Below, one piece after another: positions 1 to 6,625 of a stretch of 14,251 nt of DNA (position 1 is its first letter; the number at the start of each line of letters is the position of its first letter). The notes below the pieces were generated by a model, which saw only the letters and a list, made by a program, of their open reading frames with translations, was not told where the DNA came from and ran no database searches. Both the position numbers and the translations under genes were made by a program. The stretch lies in NCBI GenBank assembly GCA_937901625.1, contig CALDIE010000224.1:1-14251 (forward strand), written 5' to 3'. The stretch is from an uncultured Lachnospiraceae bacterium (GTDB taxonomy: Bacteria; Bacillota; Clostridia; Lachnospirales; Lachnospiraceae).

Positions 1-1066
1 CAAACAGTTTCGGTACATAACGCCGATCAATCAAAGCCAGAGTGGAGGAATCTCCGCTCGTGCTCAGACGATTGGCGGAAACCATGTCGTCGATCAAGGT
101 AGCGGCCAGTTCGGGGGTGGGAATGGAAGTGTTTTTGGTCAGCTGTGAGAGCCACCCCTTGTAGGACCATCCGAGAGCCGACTCAAAATCCTCGGAAAGG
201 ATACAGTAGTCACAATAGTCGTACAGACTGTAGCAGATTTCCAGCGATGCCATGATACATGCGTCAAATCCGATAAAATCAAAGGTTACGCCGCCGACAT
301 TTAAGGCCTGCTGCAACTCATCGATAGTCAACGCGTCTGAATAACTCCCCCACTGATCGTAGCCGAATCCGTCTACAGGACCGCCGCCGTGATTCCAGAG
401 GATCAGGAAATAGCGATCGGCCGGATAGTTTCGTGCCGACCATTTGATAAAGTCGGAAAGTGTTTCCGGGTCGGTGCAGTTTAACTGCCCCAGACTGTCA
501 TCCTTTAATACCAGTTCCCGGTTTTCGATCACGTAGCGCTGCGTATGGTCGGAGGCGATATCGTAACGCTGCCACTCCCTGGTACCCATTGTCTGGATCG
601 TGATGTGAACCTTTTTGCTTAATGTCGCACTTAACATTTCCTCGACATCTTTGGTGGCAAAGCCGTAATCGGTCTCTAAGTTGGAACCGTTTAAGTAGAT
701 CATGATGGTGACGTCGTCCTGACCGTTTCCAACGGGTGTAACCAGCTGGTCACGAACCAGTTTGACAGGCGCAAAGTTGTTGGCAAGAGGTGTCTCCGAC
801 TCCGGTTTTTTTTCATCGGAAGCACCGACATCGGCATCCGCTCTCATGGGACGGGCATCTTCTTCCTTTCCGGAAAAATCAAAATCACCGTTGGCAATGG
901 AGGATAAAACCTCCGCGCTTTCTTCCGGGTAGGTGGAATAGATCGCAACCGGGATAAAGACGGCTGCAAAAACGATGACAAGTCCTACGAAGAACAGCAT
1001 AATCTGGTAGGTTGGAAGCATATTCCAGAAGGAAGCGCCTTTTCGCGTTGTATCTGACTTTTTCAT
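1..1066 (-). CDS. Clostripain-family (C11) cysteine peptidase, membrane-anchored, C-terminus cut by window edge
   Basis: This is an extracytoplasmic cysteine endopeptidase of the clostripain (C11) family; family members cleave after Arg or Lys. The frame is open from an ATG at 1066 to the left edge and gives the first 355 residues. A short charged N-terminus (MKKSDTTRKG) is followed by one hydrophobic segment at about residues 22-43, which suggests a type II anchor with the catalytic part outside. An acidic linker (about 45-100) leads to the C11 domain, starting near DDVTIMIYLNGSNLE (117-131). The catalytic His is in LILWNHGGG (His226) and the catalytic Cys is in FDFIGFDACIM (Cys270). The start is supported by a GGGGA about 4 nt upstream and a strong promoter 48-77 bp upstream. 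It is a paralogue of the C11 gene at 4126 and is transcribed divergently from it. Family assignment is firm; substrate and full length are unknown. Confidence 0.93.
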   Translation of the reverse strand, partial: MKKSDTTRKGASFWNMLPTYQIMLFFVGLVIVFAAVFIPVAIYSTYPEESAEVLSSIANGDFDFSGKEEDARPMRADADVGASDEKKPESETPLANNFAPVKLVRDQLVTPVGNGQDDVTIMIYLNGSNLETDYGFATKDVEEMLSATLSKKVHITIQTMGTREWQRYDIASDHTQRYVIENRELVLKDDSLGQLNCTDPETLSDFIKWSARNYPADRYFLILWNHGGGPVDGFGYDQWGSYSDALTIDELQQALNVGGVTFDFIGFDACIMASLEICYSLYDYCDYCILSEDFESALGWSYKGWLSQLTKNTSIPTPELAATLIDDMVSANRLSTSGDSSTLALIDRRYVPKLF

Positions 1067-1113
1067 AAAATCCCCATACTTTCTGCTCTGAAGTCCTTAA
1101 AAGATTGAAATCC

Positions 1114-1143
1114 ATTATATAACATACGGTAAACGGAATTCAA
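1114..1143 (-). promoter_or_regulatory. Sigma-A-type promoter for the leftward C11 peptidase gene
   Basis: Read on the minus strand, TTGAAT (1143-1138) and a perfect TATAAT (1119-1114) are separated by 18 bp. Transcription would begin near 1107, giving a leader of about 40 nt before the ATG at 1066. This is a strong match to the vegetative consensus, but the start site is predicted, not observed. Confidence 0.75.
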
Positions 1144-1158
1144 TATTTCAAAGGATTC

Positions 1159-1187
1159 AGGCGCCTTCGGATTGCAAAAACGCAATC
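1159..1187. promoter_or_regulatory. Two small dyads between the divergent promoters (possible operator)
   Basis: A perfect 8-bp palindrome AGGCGCCT lies at 1159-1166. An inverted repeat GATTGC-AAAAAC-GCAATC lies at 1170-1187. Both fall between the leftward -35 (1138-1143) and the rightward -35 (1197-1202), where a shared regulator of the two transcripts could bind. The TTGCAA inside the dyad (1172-1177) recurs as the rightward -35 hexamer. Dyads this short can occur by chance, so the operator role is speculative. Confidence 0.3.
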
Positions 1188-1196
1188 TCCTAAAAC

Positions 1197-1225
1197 TTGC
1201 AATAAGAGGCAGAGATGTGTAGAAT
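1197..1225 (+). promoter_or_regulatory. Sigma-A-type promoter for the rightward xpaC-telA-C11-ABC-MoxR gene run
   Basis: TTGCAA (1197-1202) and TAGAAT (1220-1225) are separated by the optimal 17 bp. Transcription would begin near 1232, giving a 5' leader of about 70 nt that includes the 11-bp tandem repeat at 1240-1261. It is the only convincing promoter seen for the rightward genes. Confidence 0.65.
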
Positions 1226-1239
1226 AGATATGTTACTTA

Positions 1240-1261
1240 GAGTGTTTTATGAGTGTTTTAT
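1240..1261 (+). repeat. Perfect 11-bp tandem duplication in the 5' leader
   Basis: GAGTGTTTTAT occurs twice with no gap (1240-1250 and 1251-1261). It lies just downstream of the predicted transcription start and 26 nt before the AGGTGG ribosome-binding site (1287-1292) of the first rightward gene. It may be a binding-site pair or a recent duplication. Confidence 0.6.
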
Positions 1262-1301
1262 GTAAGATGGGTTAAGTGTCGGATGCAGGTGGTGAGATAG
1301 G

Positions 1302-2804
1302 ATGAGTCAGAACGGCGGTACAAACAACGGAAACAGAAAAATAGATCCTACGCCGACGAGCGGAAACGGCTGGAGAGAGGTCGGAGAATCCGTAAGCAGT
1401 ACGGTTCAGCAGGCAATCAACACCGGTGATTTTTCGGGACTTAGCAATGACATAGAGAAAATGGTGAATCAGGCGCTCGAACAGATGGGGCGGACGATCA
1501 CGGAAACGGTATTTACCAGACAGGGAAAGACACAGCCCTGGGAATCAGCTACACCGACGAAAAATTTTCCGGGATATCAGAATCTGACTACCGGAGAGGC
1601 GTGGAAAGATACCAAGAGTTACGAATATATACGAAAGACCAATGAAGAGCGCGCCCGCAGGATGGGAGAGGAAGAGACTGCGGCCGTAAGAGGCGAATAC
1701 CCGCGTCGGGAGAGCGCGAATACCGGCGGCTATGGCACGGTCAATGCAAGAGGCCTGACGGATACCGGAAAAGTGGGATCAGTCCTGACGGAAAGGCAGA
1801 AAAAGATCCTCTATATGCCGACAGGTACAGGGAAAGTTCTCTCGATCCTGGGTATGGTTTTGGGCTATGGCGCGGCGCTTGCCATGGGTGCTACCTTCGG
1901 CGCGGTCGGAGCGACCGGATCCTCGGCGGTCGCGATCGTTATGTCTGTTTTGTCCATACTTCCGGTCGGGGCTTTGGTCGGAGCGATTTTCGCTACTTTG
2001 AAGTTCAGGCAGTTAAGCCGTTTTGAGGATTATCAGAGGATTCTGGACAACAAGACCTATGTGAAGATACAGACGCTGGCTGAGATGACGGATAAGTCCG
2101 AGAAGTTTGTGTTAAAAGAGATCCGTCAGATGATCTTGAAGAAGTGGTTTCGTCAGGGACATTTGGACGACCAGAACACGACGCTCATCACCAGCGACGC
2201 CAGCTATGAGCAGTATCTGGAAACGGCGCGGAACGCACTGGAGATGAAAGAAAAGGACAAACGCGAAAAGGAGCGCCTGGAAAAAGAGGCAATGGAGCGG
2301 CAGGCGGCACAGGACGCCGAGTTTGCCGGACTCCCGGAAGAAACGAAGCAGGCGATCGTGCAGGGACTTTCTTATATAGAGGAAATTCATCGGGCAAACG
2401 ATCTGATAGAGGGAGAGGAAATGAGCGAAAAACTCGCACGCATGGAGTACTCCGTCCGGATGATCATAAACCGGATAAAGCAGGAACCCGGTTTGACGAC
2501 AGAGGTGCGACGCCTGATGAGTTATTATCTTCCTACGGCGGTTAAGCTTTTGGGAGCATATATCGATCTGGACGCTCAGGAAAAGGACAGCGAGAACATC
2601 CGAAAGTCCAAAAAGGAGATCGAGGATACCATCGATACCTTAAATATGGCGTTTGACAAACTTTTTGACAGTCTTTTTGATGAGACCAATCTTGATATAT
2701 CAACCGACGCGCAGGTAATGAAAACCCTGCTTGAGCAGGAGGGGCTGACCGGACATCAGTTTTCTTCCAATCAGGTGATGGGCGGAAATAACAGTGGTGA
2801 ATAA
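1302..2804 (+). CDS. xpaC: XpaC-like membrane protein (5-bromo-4-chloroindolyl phosphate hydrolysis family)
   Basis: This 500-residue protein is assigned to the XpaC-like family. Despite the family name, no enzymatic activity is established, and no catalytic motif is visible. A polar, Gly/Asn-rich N-terminus (1-165) precedes two hydrophobic segments (about 178-200 and 206-233). A compact segment, YVKIQTLAEMTDKSEKFVLK and onward to about residue 305, has the rhythm of a winged-helix-type domain. A highly charged coiled-coil stretch (about 312-340) follows, then the helical C-terminal XpaC-like region (about 345-470). The ATG at 1302 has AGGTGG at 1287-1292, 9 nt upstream. The TelA gene follows after 58 bp, and this XpaC-TelA pairing is a known conserved arrangement in Firmicutes, which supports the call. 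Low overall conservation makes the family call less certain than that of its neighbour. Confidence 0.72.
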   Translation: MSQNGGTNNGNRKIDPTPTSGNGWREVGESVSSTVQQAINTGDFSGLSNDIEKMVNQALEQMGRTITETVFTRQGKTQPWESATPTKNFPGYQNLTTGEAWKDTKSYEYIRKTNEERARRMGEEETAAVRGEYPRRESANTGGYGTVNARGLTDTGKVGSVLTERQKKILYMPTGTGKVLSILGMVLGYGAALAMGATFGAVGATGSSAVAIVMSVLSILPVGALVGAIFATLKFRQLSRFEDYQRILDNKTYVKIQTLAEMTDKSEKFVLKEIRQMILKKWFRQGHLDDQNTTLITSDASYEQYLETARNALEMKEKDKREKERLEKEAMERQAAQDAEFAGLPEETKQAIVQGLSYIEEIHRANDLIEGEEMSEKLARMEYSVRMIINRIKQEPGLTTEVRRLMSYYLPTAVKLLGAYIDLDAQEKDSENIRKSKKEIEDTIDTLNMAFDKLFDSLFDETNLDISTDAQVMKTLLEQEGLTGHQFSSNQVMGGNNSGE

Positions 2805-2862
2805 AAAGTACAAGGTGTTTTTTAATGGGAAGTAAAAAACAGTAAAAAAGGAGGAGAAGTAT

Positions 2863-4101
2863 ATGGACAACAACGCAGGAGCAATGCAGCAGGCAGCGGA
2901 GAGCGCGATCCAGGCAGGAGCGGCAGCAGCGGCCGCAGTGACACAGGAGGAGTTCAAGCCTTCTTTGACATTGGATCCTTTCGGGGCTGCACCGGCAGCA
3001 AGCGCAGAGGCGGCGGCCGCTCAGAGCGTAAGCACTCCGAATGTAGCGGCTACGGATGCCGTCGAGATCGCGGAGCAGAAGCTGACAGAGGAAGAGAAGA
3101 AGATGGTCGAGGATTTTGCGGCGCAGATCGATATCACCGATTCCCGCACGATCATGACATACGGTGCCGGAACACAGCAGAAGATGGCGGATTTTTCCAC
3201 AAAGGCATTGGACAATGTCCGTACCAAGGATATGGGAGAAGTCGGTGCGCTTTTGACGGCTGTAGTAGGTGAATTAAAGGGCTTTAACGAAGAGGAAAAG
3301 GGCGGTGTGCTCGGTATTTTTAAGAAGCAGACCAACAAAGTACAGGTCATGAAAGCCAGATATGACAAGGCGGAAGTGAACGTCGATAAGATCGTGGAAG
3401 TACTGCAGGGACACGAGACAAGACTGTTAAAGGATGCAGCTACACTCGATAAGATGTATGAGATGAATCTGGCATACTACAAGGAACTTTCCATGTATAT
3501 CATTGCCGGCAAGAAGAAATTAAAAGAAGCGGAAGAAGTTACCCTGCCTCAGTTAAGAGCACAAGCACAGGCAACCGGCCTGCCCGAGGATGCGCAGAAG
3601 GCAAGGGATTACCAGGATATGTGTGAGCGTTTCTCCAAGAAGCTCGTTGACCTGGAGTTAACAAGAACCATCGCCATGCAGACGGCACCCCAGCTCCGTA
3701 TGATCCAGGCAAACGATATCCAGATGGTGGACAAGATCCGTTCCACGATCGTAAATACCATTCCTCTGTGGAAGAGCCAGATGGTGATCGCGCTCGGTAT
3801 CCAGAACGCTACCGAGGCGGCTGCAGCTACCCGTGCGGTGACGGACGTAACCAACCAGATGCTGTTAGCAAACGCGGAAGCGTTAAAGACCGCTACGATC
3901 GAGACCGAGAAGGAATCCCAGCGTGGTATTGTCGATCTGGAGACTTTGGAGAAGACCAACCAGAACCTGATCCAGACCTTTGATGAGGTGATGCGTATTC
4001 AGGCAGAAGGCCGTGAGAAGAGAAAGCAGGCCGAGGAAGAGATGAACCGAATGGAGAATGAGTTAAAGGCTAAGCTCTTAGAGGTTCAGACCGGAAAGTA
4101 A
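2863..4101 (+). CDS. telA: TelA/KlaA family protein (toxic anion resistance family)
   Basis: This 412-residue, mostly helical, probably cytoplasmic protein belongs to the TelA family. The family is named for tellurite resistance, but its chromosomal members more likely serve envelope or general stress roles with XpaC-like partners. The first 65 residues are Ala/Gln-rich low complexity and include FKPSLTLDPF (31-40). The TelA core runs from about residue 75. Family hallmarks are GIFKK (151-155), the pattern around IVEVLQGHETRLLKDAATLD (177-196), and the LAYYKELSMYIIAGKKKL helix (203-220). The C-terminus (about 365-412) is a strongly charged coiled coil. No membrane segment or catalytic motif is seen. 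A very strong site AAGGAGGAG (2848-2856) sits 6 nt before the ATG, so this may be the most heavily translated gene of the run. Codon use is regular throughout. Confidence 0.88.
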   Translation: MDNNAGAMQQAAESAIQAGAAAAAAVTQEEFKPSLTLDPFGAAPAASAEAAAAQSVSTPNVAATDAVEIAEQKLTEEEKKMVEDFAAQIDITDSRTIMTYGAGTQQKMADFSTKALDNVRTKDMGEVGALLTAVVGELKGFNEEEKGGVLGIFKKQTNKVQVMKARYDKAEVNVDKIVEVLQGHETRLLKDAATLDKMYEMNLAYYKELSMYIIAGKKKLKEAEEVTLPQLRAQAQATGLPEDAQKARDYQDMCERFSKKLVDLELTRTIAMQTAPQLRMIQANDIQMVDKIRSTIVNTIPLWKSQMVIALGIQNATEAAAATRAVTDVTNQMLLANAEALKTATIETEKESQRGIVDLETLEKTNQNLIQTFDEVMRIQAEGREKRKQAEEEMNRMENELKAKLLEVQTGK

Positions 4102-4125
4102 AGAAGCAGAAAGGCGGAGAGAGAA

Positions 4126-6495
4126 ATGGACCACAACAACAGACCCCGTTCCAGAGATACGCATGTGACCGGAGGTGGAAACGGTGTACACCGCAGAGGA
4201 TCCGGCACCGGGGGCGGACCGGTCGGAGGCGGCAGCAGAAGACCCGGTGGAAGTACCGGTGGCAGCGGCGGTCCCAGACAGACCAGAGGCGGCGGTGGCG
4301 GCGGAGGGTTGATCAAGATCATAGTCATCGTTGTGATCCTTCTTGTGGGAGGCGGCAGCGGCGCAGGTTCCATTCTCTCTTCTTTGCTTGGAGGTTCGGA
4401 TTCCTATACCGATTCCTATACCGACTCCACCGGCAGTTACGGAACGGAAAGCGCTGTTACCGCTATGAGCGGAATGTACGGATCTGCCTCGGGAGTAAGC
4501 AGCGCCGGGTGGTACAACGGTGAAAACAATGTCGGAACGCTTGATCGTTTTGTATCTCCGGAAGCCAGAGAAAGATACACCACGATCTTGGGCGACGGCA
4601 AAGATGTAATGACGATCATGGTCTATATGTGCGGAACGGATCTGGAGTCCAAGAACGGCTTCGCGTCCAATGACCTCGCTGAAATGACCAAGGCGTCTTT
4701 GAACAGCCATATCAATCTGATCGTGTATACCGGCGGTTGTACGGCGTGGAAGACAAGGGGGATCAGTAACAGCACCAACCAGATCTACAAGATCGAAAAC
4801 GGAGGGTTGGTCTGCCTGGATGACAATGCCGGCAACAAAGCTATGACGAAGCCGTCCACCTTGACGGAGTTTATTGAGTTTTGCGAAAAGCATTATGAGG
4901 CAAACCGTTATGCCTTGATCTTCTGGGATCACGGCGGCGGCTCCATCTCCGGTTACGGATATGATGAGCGTTTTTCCAGAGAAGGTTCCATGAGTCTTGC
5001 GGGGATCAATACCGCATTAAAGGACAGTGGAGTTAAATTTGATTTTGTCGGTTTCGATGCCTGCCTTATGGCAACGGTGGAGACCGGACTGATGCTGAGC
5101 AATTACGCGGATTACCTGATCGCTTCGGAGGAGACGGAGCCCGGCGTGGGCTGGTATTATACCAACTGGCTGACGGCGTTGGCTAAAGATCCGTCCATGG
5201 AAACTCTTGACATCGGAAAGAATATTGTAGATGACTTTGTGTCCGTGTGCGCAAAGAACTGCCCCGGACAGAAGACCACTTTATCGGTTGTGGATCTTGC
5301 GGAACTCGGCGAGACGGTATCGGATGATTTTAAAGCCTTTTCCGCAAACCTTACCGAGATGATCGACAACAAGGAATATCAGACGATCTCTTCGGCCAGA
5401 AGCAATTGCAGAGAGTTTGCGACCAGCTCCAGGATCGACCAGATCGATCTGGTACACTTCGCGAAGAGTGTTGGAACGGAAGAAGGCAGAGAGCTTGCGG
5501 ATGCGCTTCTTAGCTGTGTTAAGTACAACCGCACATCCTCCAATATGACCAACGCGTACGGAATATCGATCTATTTCCCGTATCGGAAGACCTCCAGTGT
5601 CGGGGCGGCGGTAGCTACCTACAGTGCCATCGGCATGGACGATGAATATTCCGACTGCATCAGGGCTTTTGCCAACGTGGAGACCTCCGGACAGGCGGTA
5701 TCTTCTTCGTTCAGCAATCCTTTGGGAGCGTTAACAGGCGGGGATATCGAAAGTTCCCTCCAGACACTGTCTGCCATATCGTCTCTCTTATCCGGGATGA
5801 GTTTTGACGGAAGAAGCGTAAATACGGATCAGATGGCTTCCTATATTGAAGATCATCAGTTTGATACATCCGACCTGGTATGGCGCAAAAACAGTTCCGG
5901 CGAGTATTGTATCTCGATGTCGGAAGCGCAGTGGTCAATGATACATGATGTCGATCTGAATGTTTTCTTTGATGACGGTACGGGATATGTGGACTTAGGC
6001 TGTGATAATGTGTTTGATTTTGACGCGGACGGGAACCTCCTTCCGGTGGTGGATGGGACATGGGTATCCATTAACGGCCAGCCGGTAGCATACTACCATA
6101 CCGATACGACAGAGTACGGAAACGATCAGTATTCGATCACGGGATATGTTCCGGCACTCTTAAACGGAGAACGCGTAAAGCTGATCCTGATCTTTGACAA
6201 TGACGATCCGTACGGTTATGTAGCCGGGGCGCTAAGCGATTACGACGCGGATGTGACGGAGACGGTGGCCAGAGGATTGACAGAAATTCAAAATGGAGAT
6301 ACATTGGATTTCCTGTGTGACTATTACAGTTACAGCGGACAGTATCAGGACAGCTATTATCTGGGAGAACAGATGACAGTGAACGGTACTCTCAGGATTT
6401 CCAATACCGAGATCGGGAAGGACGCCATTTTGGCAACCTATAAGTTTACGGACATGTATAATCAGGAGTATTGGACGGAGCTTGTTCCGGAATAA
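4126..6495 (+). CDS. Clostripain-family (C11) cysteine peptidase with Gly/Arg-rich N-terminus and C-terminal extension
   Basis: This 789-residue protein is the second C11 peptidase in the window. Residues 1-60 are extremely Gly-rich with scattered Arg (RRGSGTGGG, RQTRGGGGGG). One hydrophobic segment (about 61-75, GLIKIIVIVVILLVGGG) follows, which suggests a cytoplasmic tail and an external enzyme. A Ser/Tyr/Gly linker (80-150) contains a DSYT repeat. The catalytic domain starts near DVMTIMVYMCGTDLESKNG. The active site is His269 in FWDHGGG and Cys313 in FDFVGFDACLM, closely matching the divergent gene at 1066. After the peptidase core, a domain from about residue 600 contains FDDGTGYVDLGCDNVFDFD, a C-terminal module I associate with Lachnospiraceae C11 proteins. 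At 789 residues it is much longer than typical clostripain (about 500-530). The start has GGAGA 5 nt upstream and lies 24 bp after telA. Substrate is unknown. Confidence 0.93.
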   Translation: MDHNNRPRSRDTHVTGGGNGVHRRGSGTGGGPVGGGSRRPGGSTGGSGGPRQTRGGGGGGGLIKIIVIVVILLVGGGSGAGSILSSLLGGSDSYTDSYTDSTGSYGTESAVTAMSGMYGSASGVSSAGWYNGENNVGTLDRFVSPEARERYTTILGDGKDVMTIMVYMCGTDLESKNGFASNDLAEMTKASLNSHINLIVYTGGCTAWKTRGISNSTNQIYKIENGGLVCLDDNAGNKAMTKPSTLTEFIEFCEKHYEANRYALIFWDHGGGSISGYGYDERFSREGSMSLAGINTALKDSGVKFDFVGFDACLMATVETGLMLSNYADYLIASEETEPGVGWYYTNWLTALAKDPSMETLDIGKNIVDDFVSVCAKNCPGQKTTLSVVDLAELGETVSDDFKAFSANLTEMIDNKEYQTISSARSNCREFATSSRIDQIDLVHFAKSVGTEEGRELADALLSCVKYNRTSSNMTNAYGISIYFPYRKTSSVGAAVATYSAIGMDDEYSDCIRAFANVETSGQAVSSSFSNPLGALTGGDIESSLQTLSAISSLLSGMSFDGRSVNTDQMASYIEDHQFDTSDLVWRKNSSGEYCISMSEAQWSMIHDVDLNVFFDDGTGYVDLGCDNVFDFDADGNLLPVVDGTWVSINGQPVAYYHTDTTEYGNDQYSITGYVPALLNGERVKLILIFDNDDPYGYVAGALSDYDADVTETVARGLTEIQNGDTLDFLCDYYSYSGQYQDSYYLGEQMTVNGTLRISNTEIGKDAILATYKFTDMYNQEYWTELVPE
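4399..4422 (+). repeat. 12-bp x2 in-frame tandem repeat (DSYT)
   Basis: GATTCCTATACC is repeated exactly at 4399-4410 and 4411-4422, followed by a partial third copy. It encodes DSYTDSYTDS in the linker just outside the membrane segment of the C11 peptidase. It is probably a flexible spacer. Confidence 0.75.
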
Positions 6496-6517
6496 GATAA
6501 CCTTGTGTAAGAGAATA

Positions 6518-6550
6518 TGAAAGGGTATCGATGAGGGCGATGCCCTTTCA
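6518..6550 (+). other. Intercistronic hairpin 1 (13-bp stem, no U-tract)
   Basis: TGAAAGGGTATCG (6518-6530) pairs with CGATGCCCTTTCA (6538-6550) along 13 bp with one U-G wobble, around a 7-nt loop ATGAGGG. It begins 23 nt after the stop of the C11 gene. No T-run follows on either strand (GGGGAATGAGG downstream), so it does not look like a standard intrinsic terminator. It could stabilise the 3' end of the upstream message or attenuate read-through. Confidence 0.7.
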
Positions 6551-6564
6551 GGGGAATGAGGATT

Positions 6565-6584
6565 GATGGTTGGGGAGAACCATC
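6565..6584 (+). other. Intercistronic hairpin 2 (7-bp stem)
   Basis: GATGGTT (6565-6571) pairs exactly with AACCATC (6578-6584) around a GGGGAG loop. The loop is identical to the ribosome-binding core at 6612-6617. Its left arm (GGTTG, 6568-6572) is also complementary to CAACC (6596-6600) in the loop of hairpin 3, so two alternative folds are possible. Confidence 0.55.
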
Positions 6585-6587
6585 GGA

Positions 6588-6611
6588 TTTTCCGGCAACC
6601 GTTCCGGAAAA
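6588..6611 (+). promoter_or_regulatory. Intercistronic hairpin 3 abutting the ribosome-binding site
   Basis: TTTTCCGG (6588-6595) pairs exactly with CCGGAAAA (6604-6611) around an 8-nt loop, CAACCGTT. The right arm ends at the first base of the AGGGGAG ribosome-binding site (6611-6617) of the gene starting at 6626. When formed, it could limit or position ribosome access. The regulatory role is inferred. Confidence 0.55.
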
Positions 6612-6625
6612 GGGGAGTGTTAACT

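Noticed and set aside
885..1115. Short minus-strand frame starting at 1115
   Set aside because: It is in a different frame from the C11 gene that starts at 1066. Its start lies within the -10 box of the predicted promoter, and it lacks any domain.
4078..4932. Minus-strand open frame of 284 codons opposite the second C11 gene
   Set aside because: The Gly-rich codons on the plus strand leave few stops on the opposite strand. The plus-strand protein has clear catalytic motifs, and the minus frame shows only low-complexity composition.
6518..6550. Intrinsic terminator after the second C11 gene
   Set aside because: The stem is good but neither strand has a T-run after it, so it was listed as a hairpin rather than as a terminator.
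6563..6625. Upstream TTG (6563) or ATG (6566) as the start of the GATase-like protein
   Set aside because: ATG 6626 has a well-spaced AGGGGAG and gives a more normal secretion signal. The earlier starts lie inside hairpin regions and add a polar stretch in front of the signal peptide.
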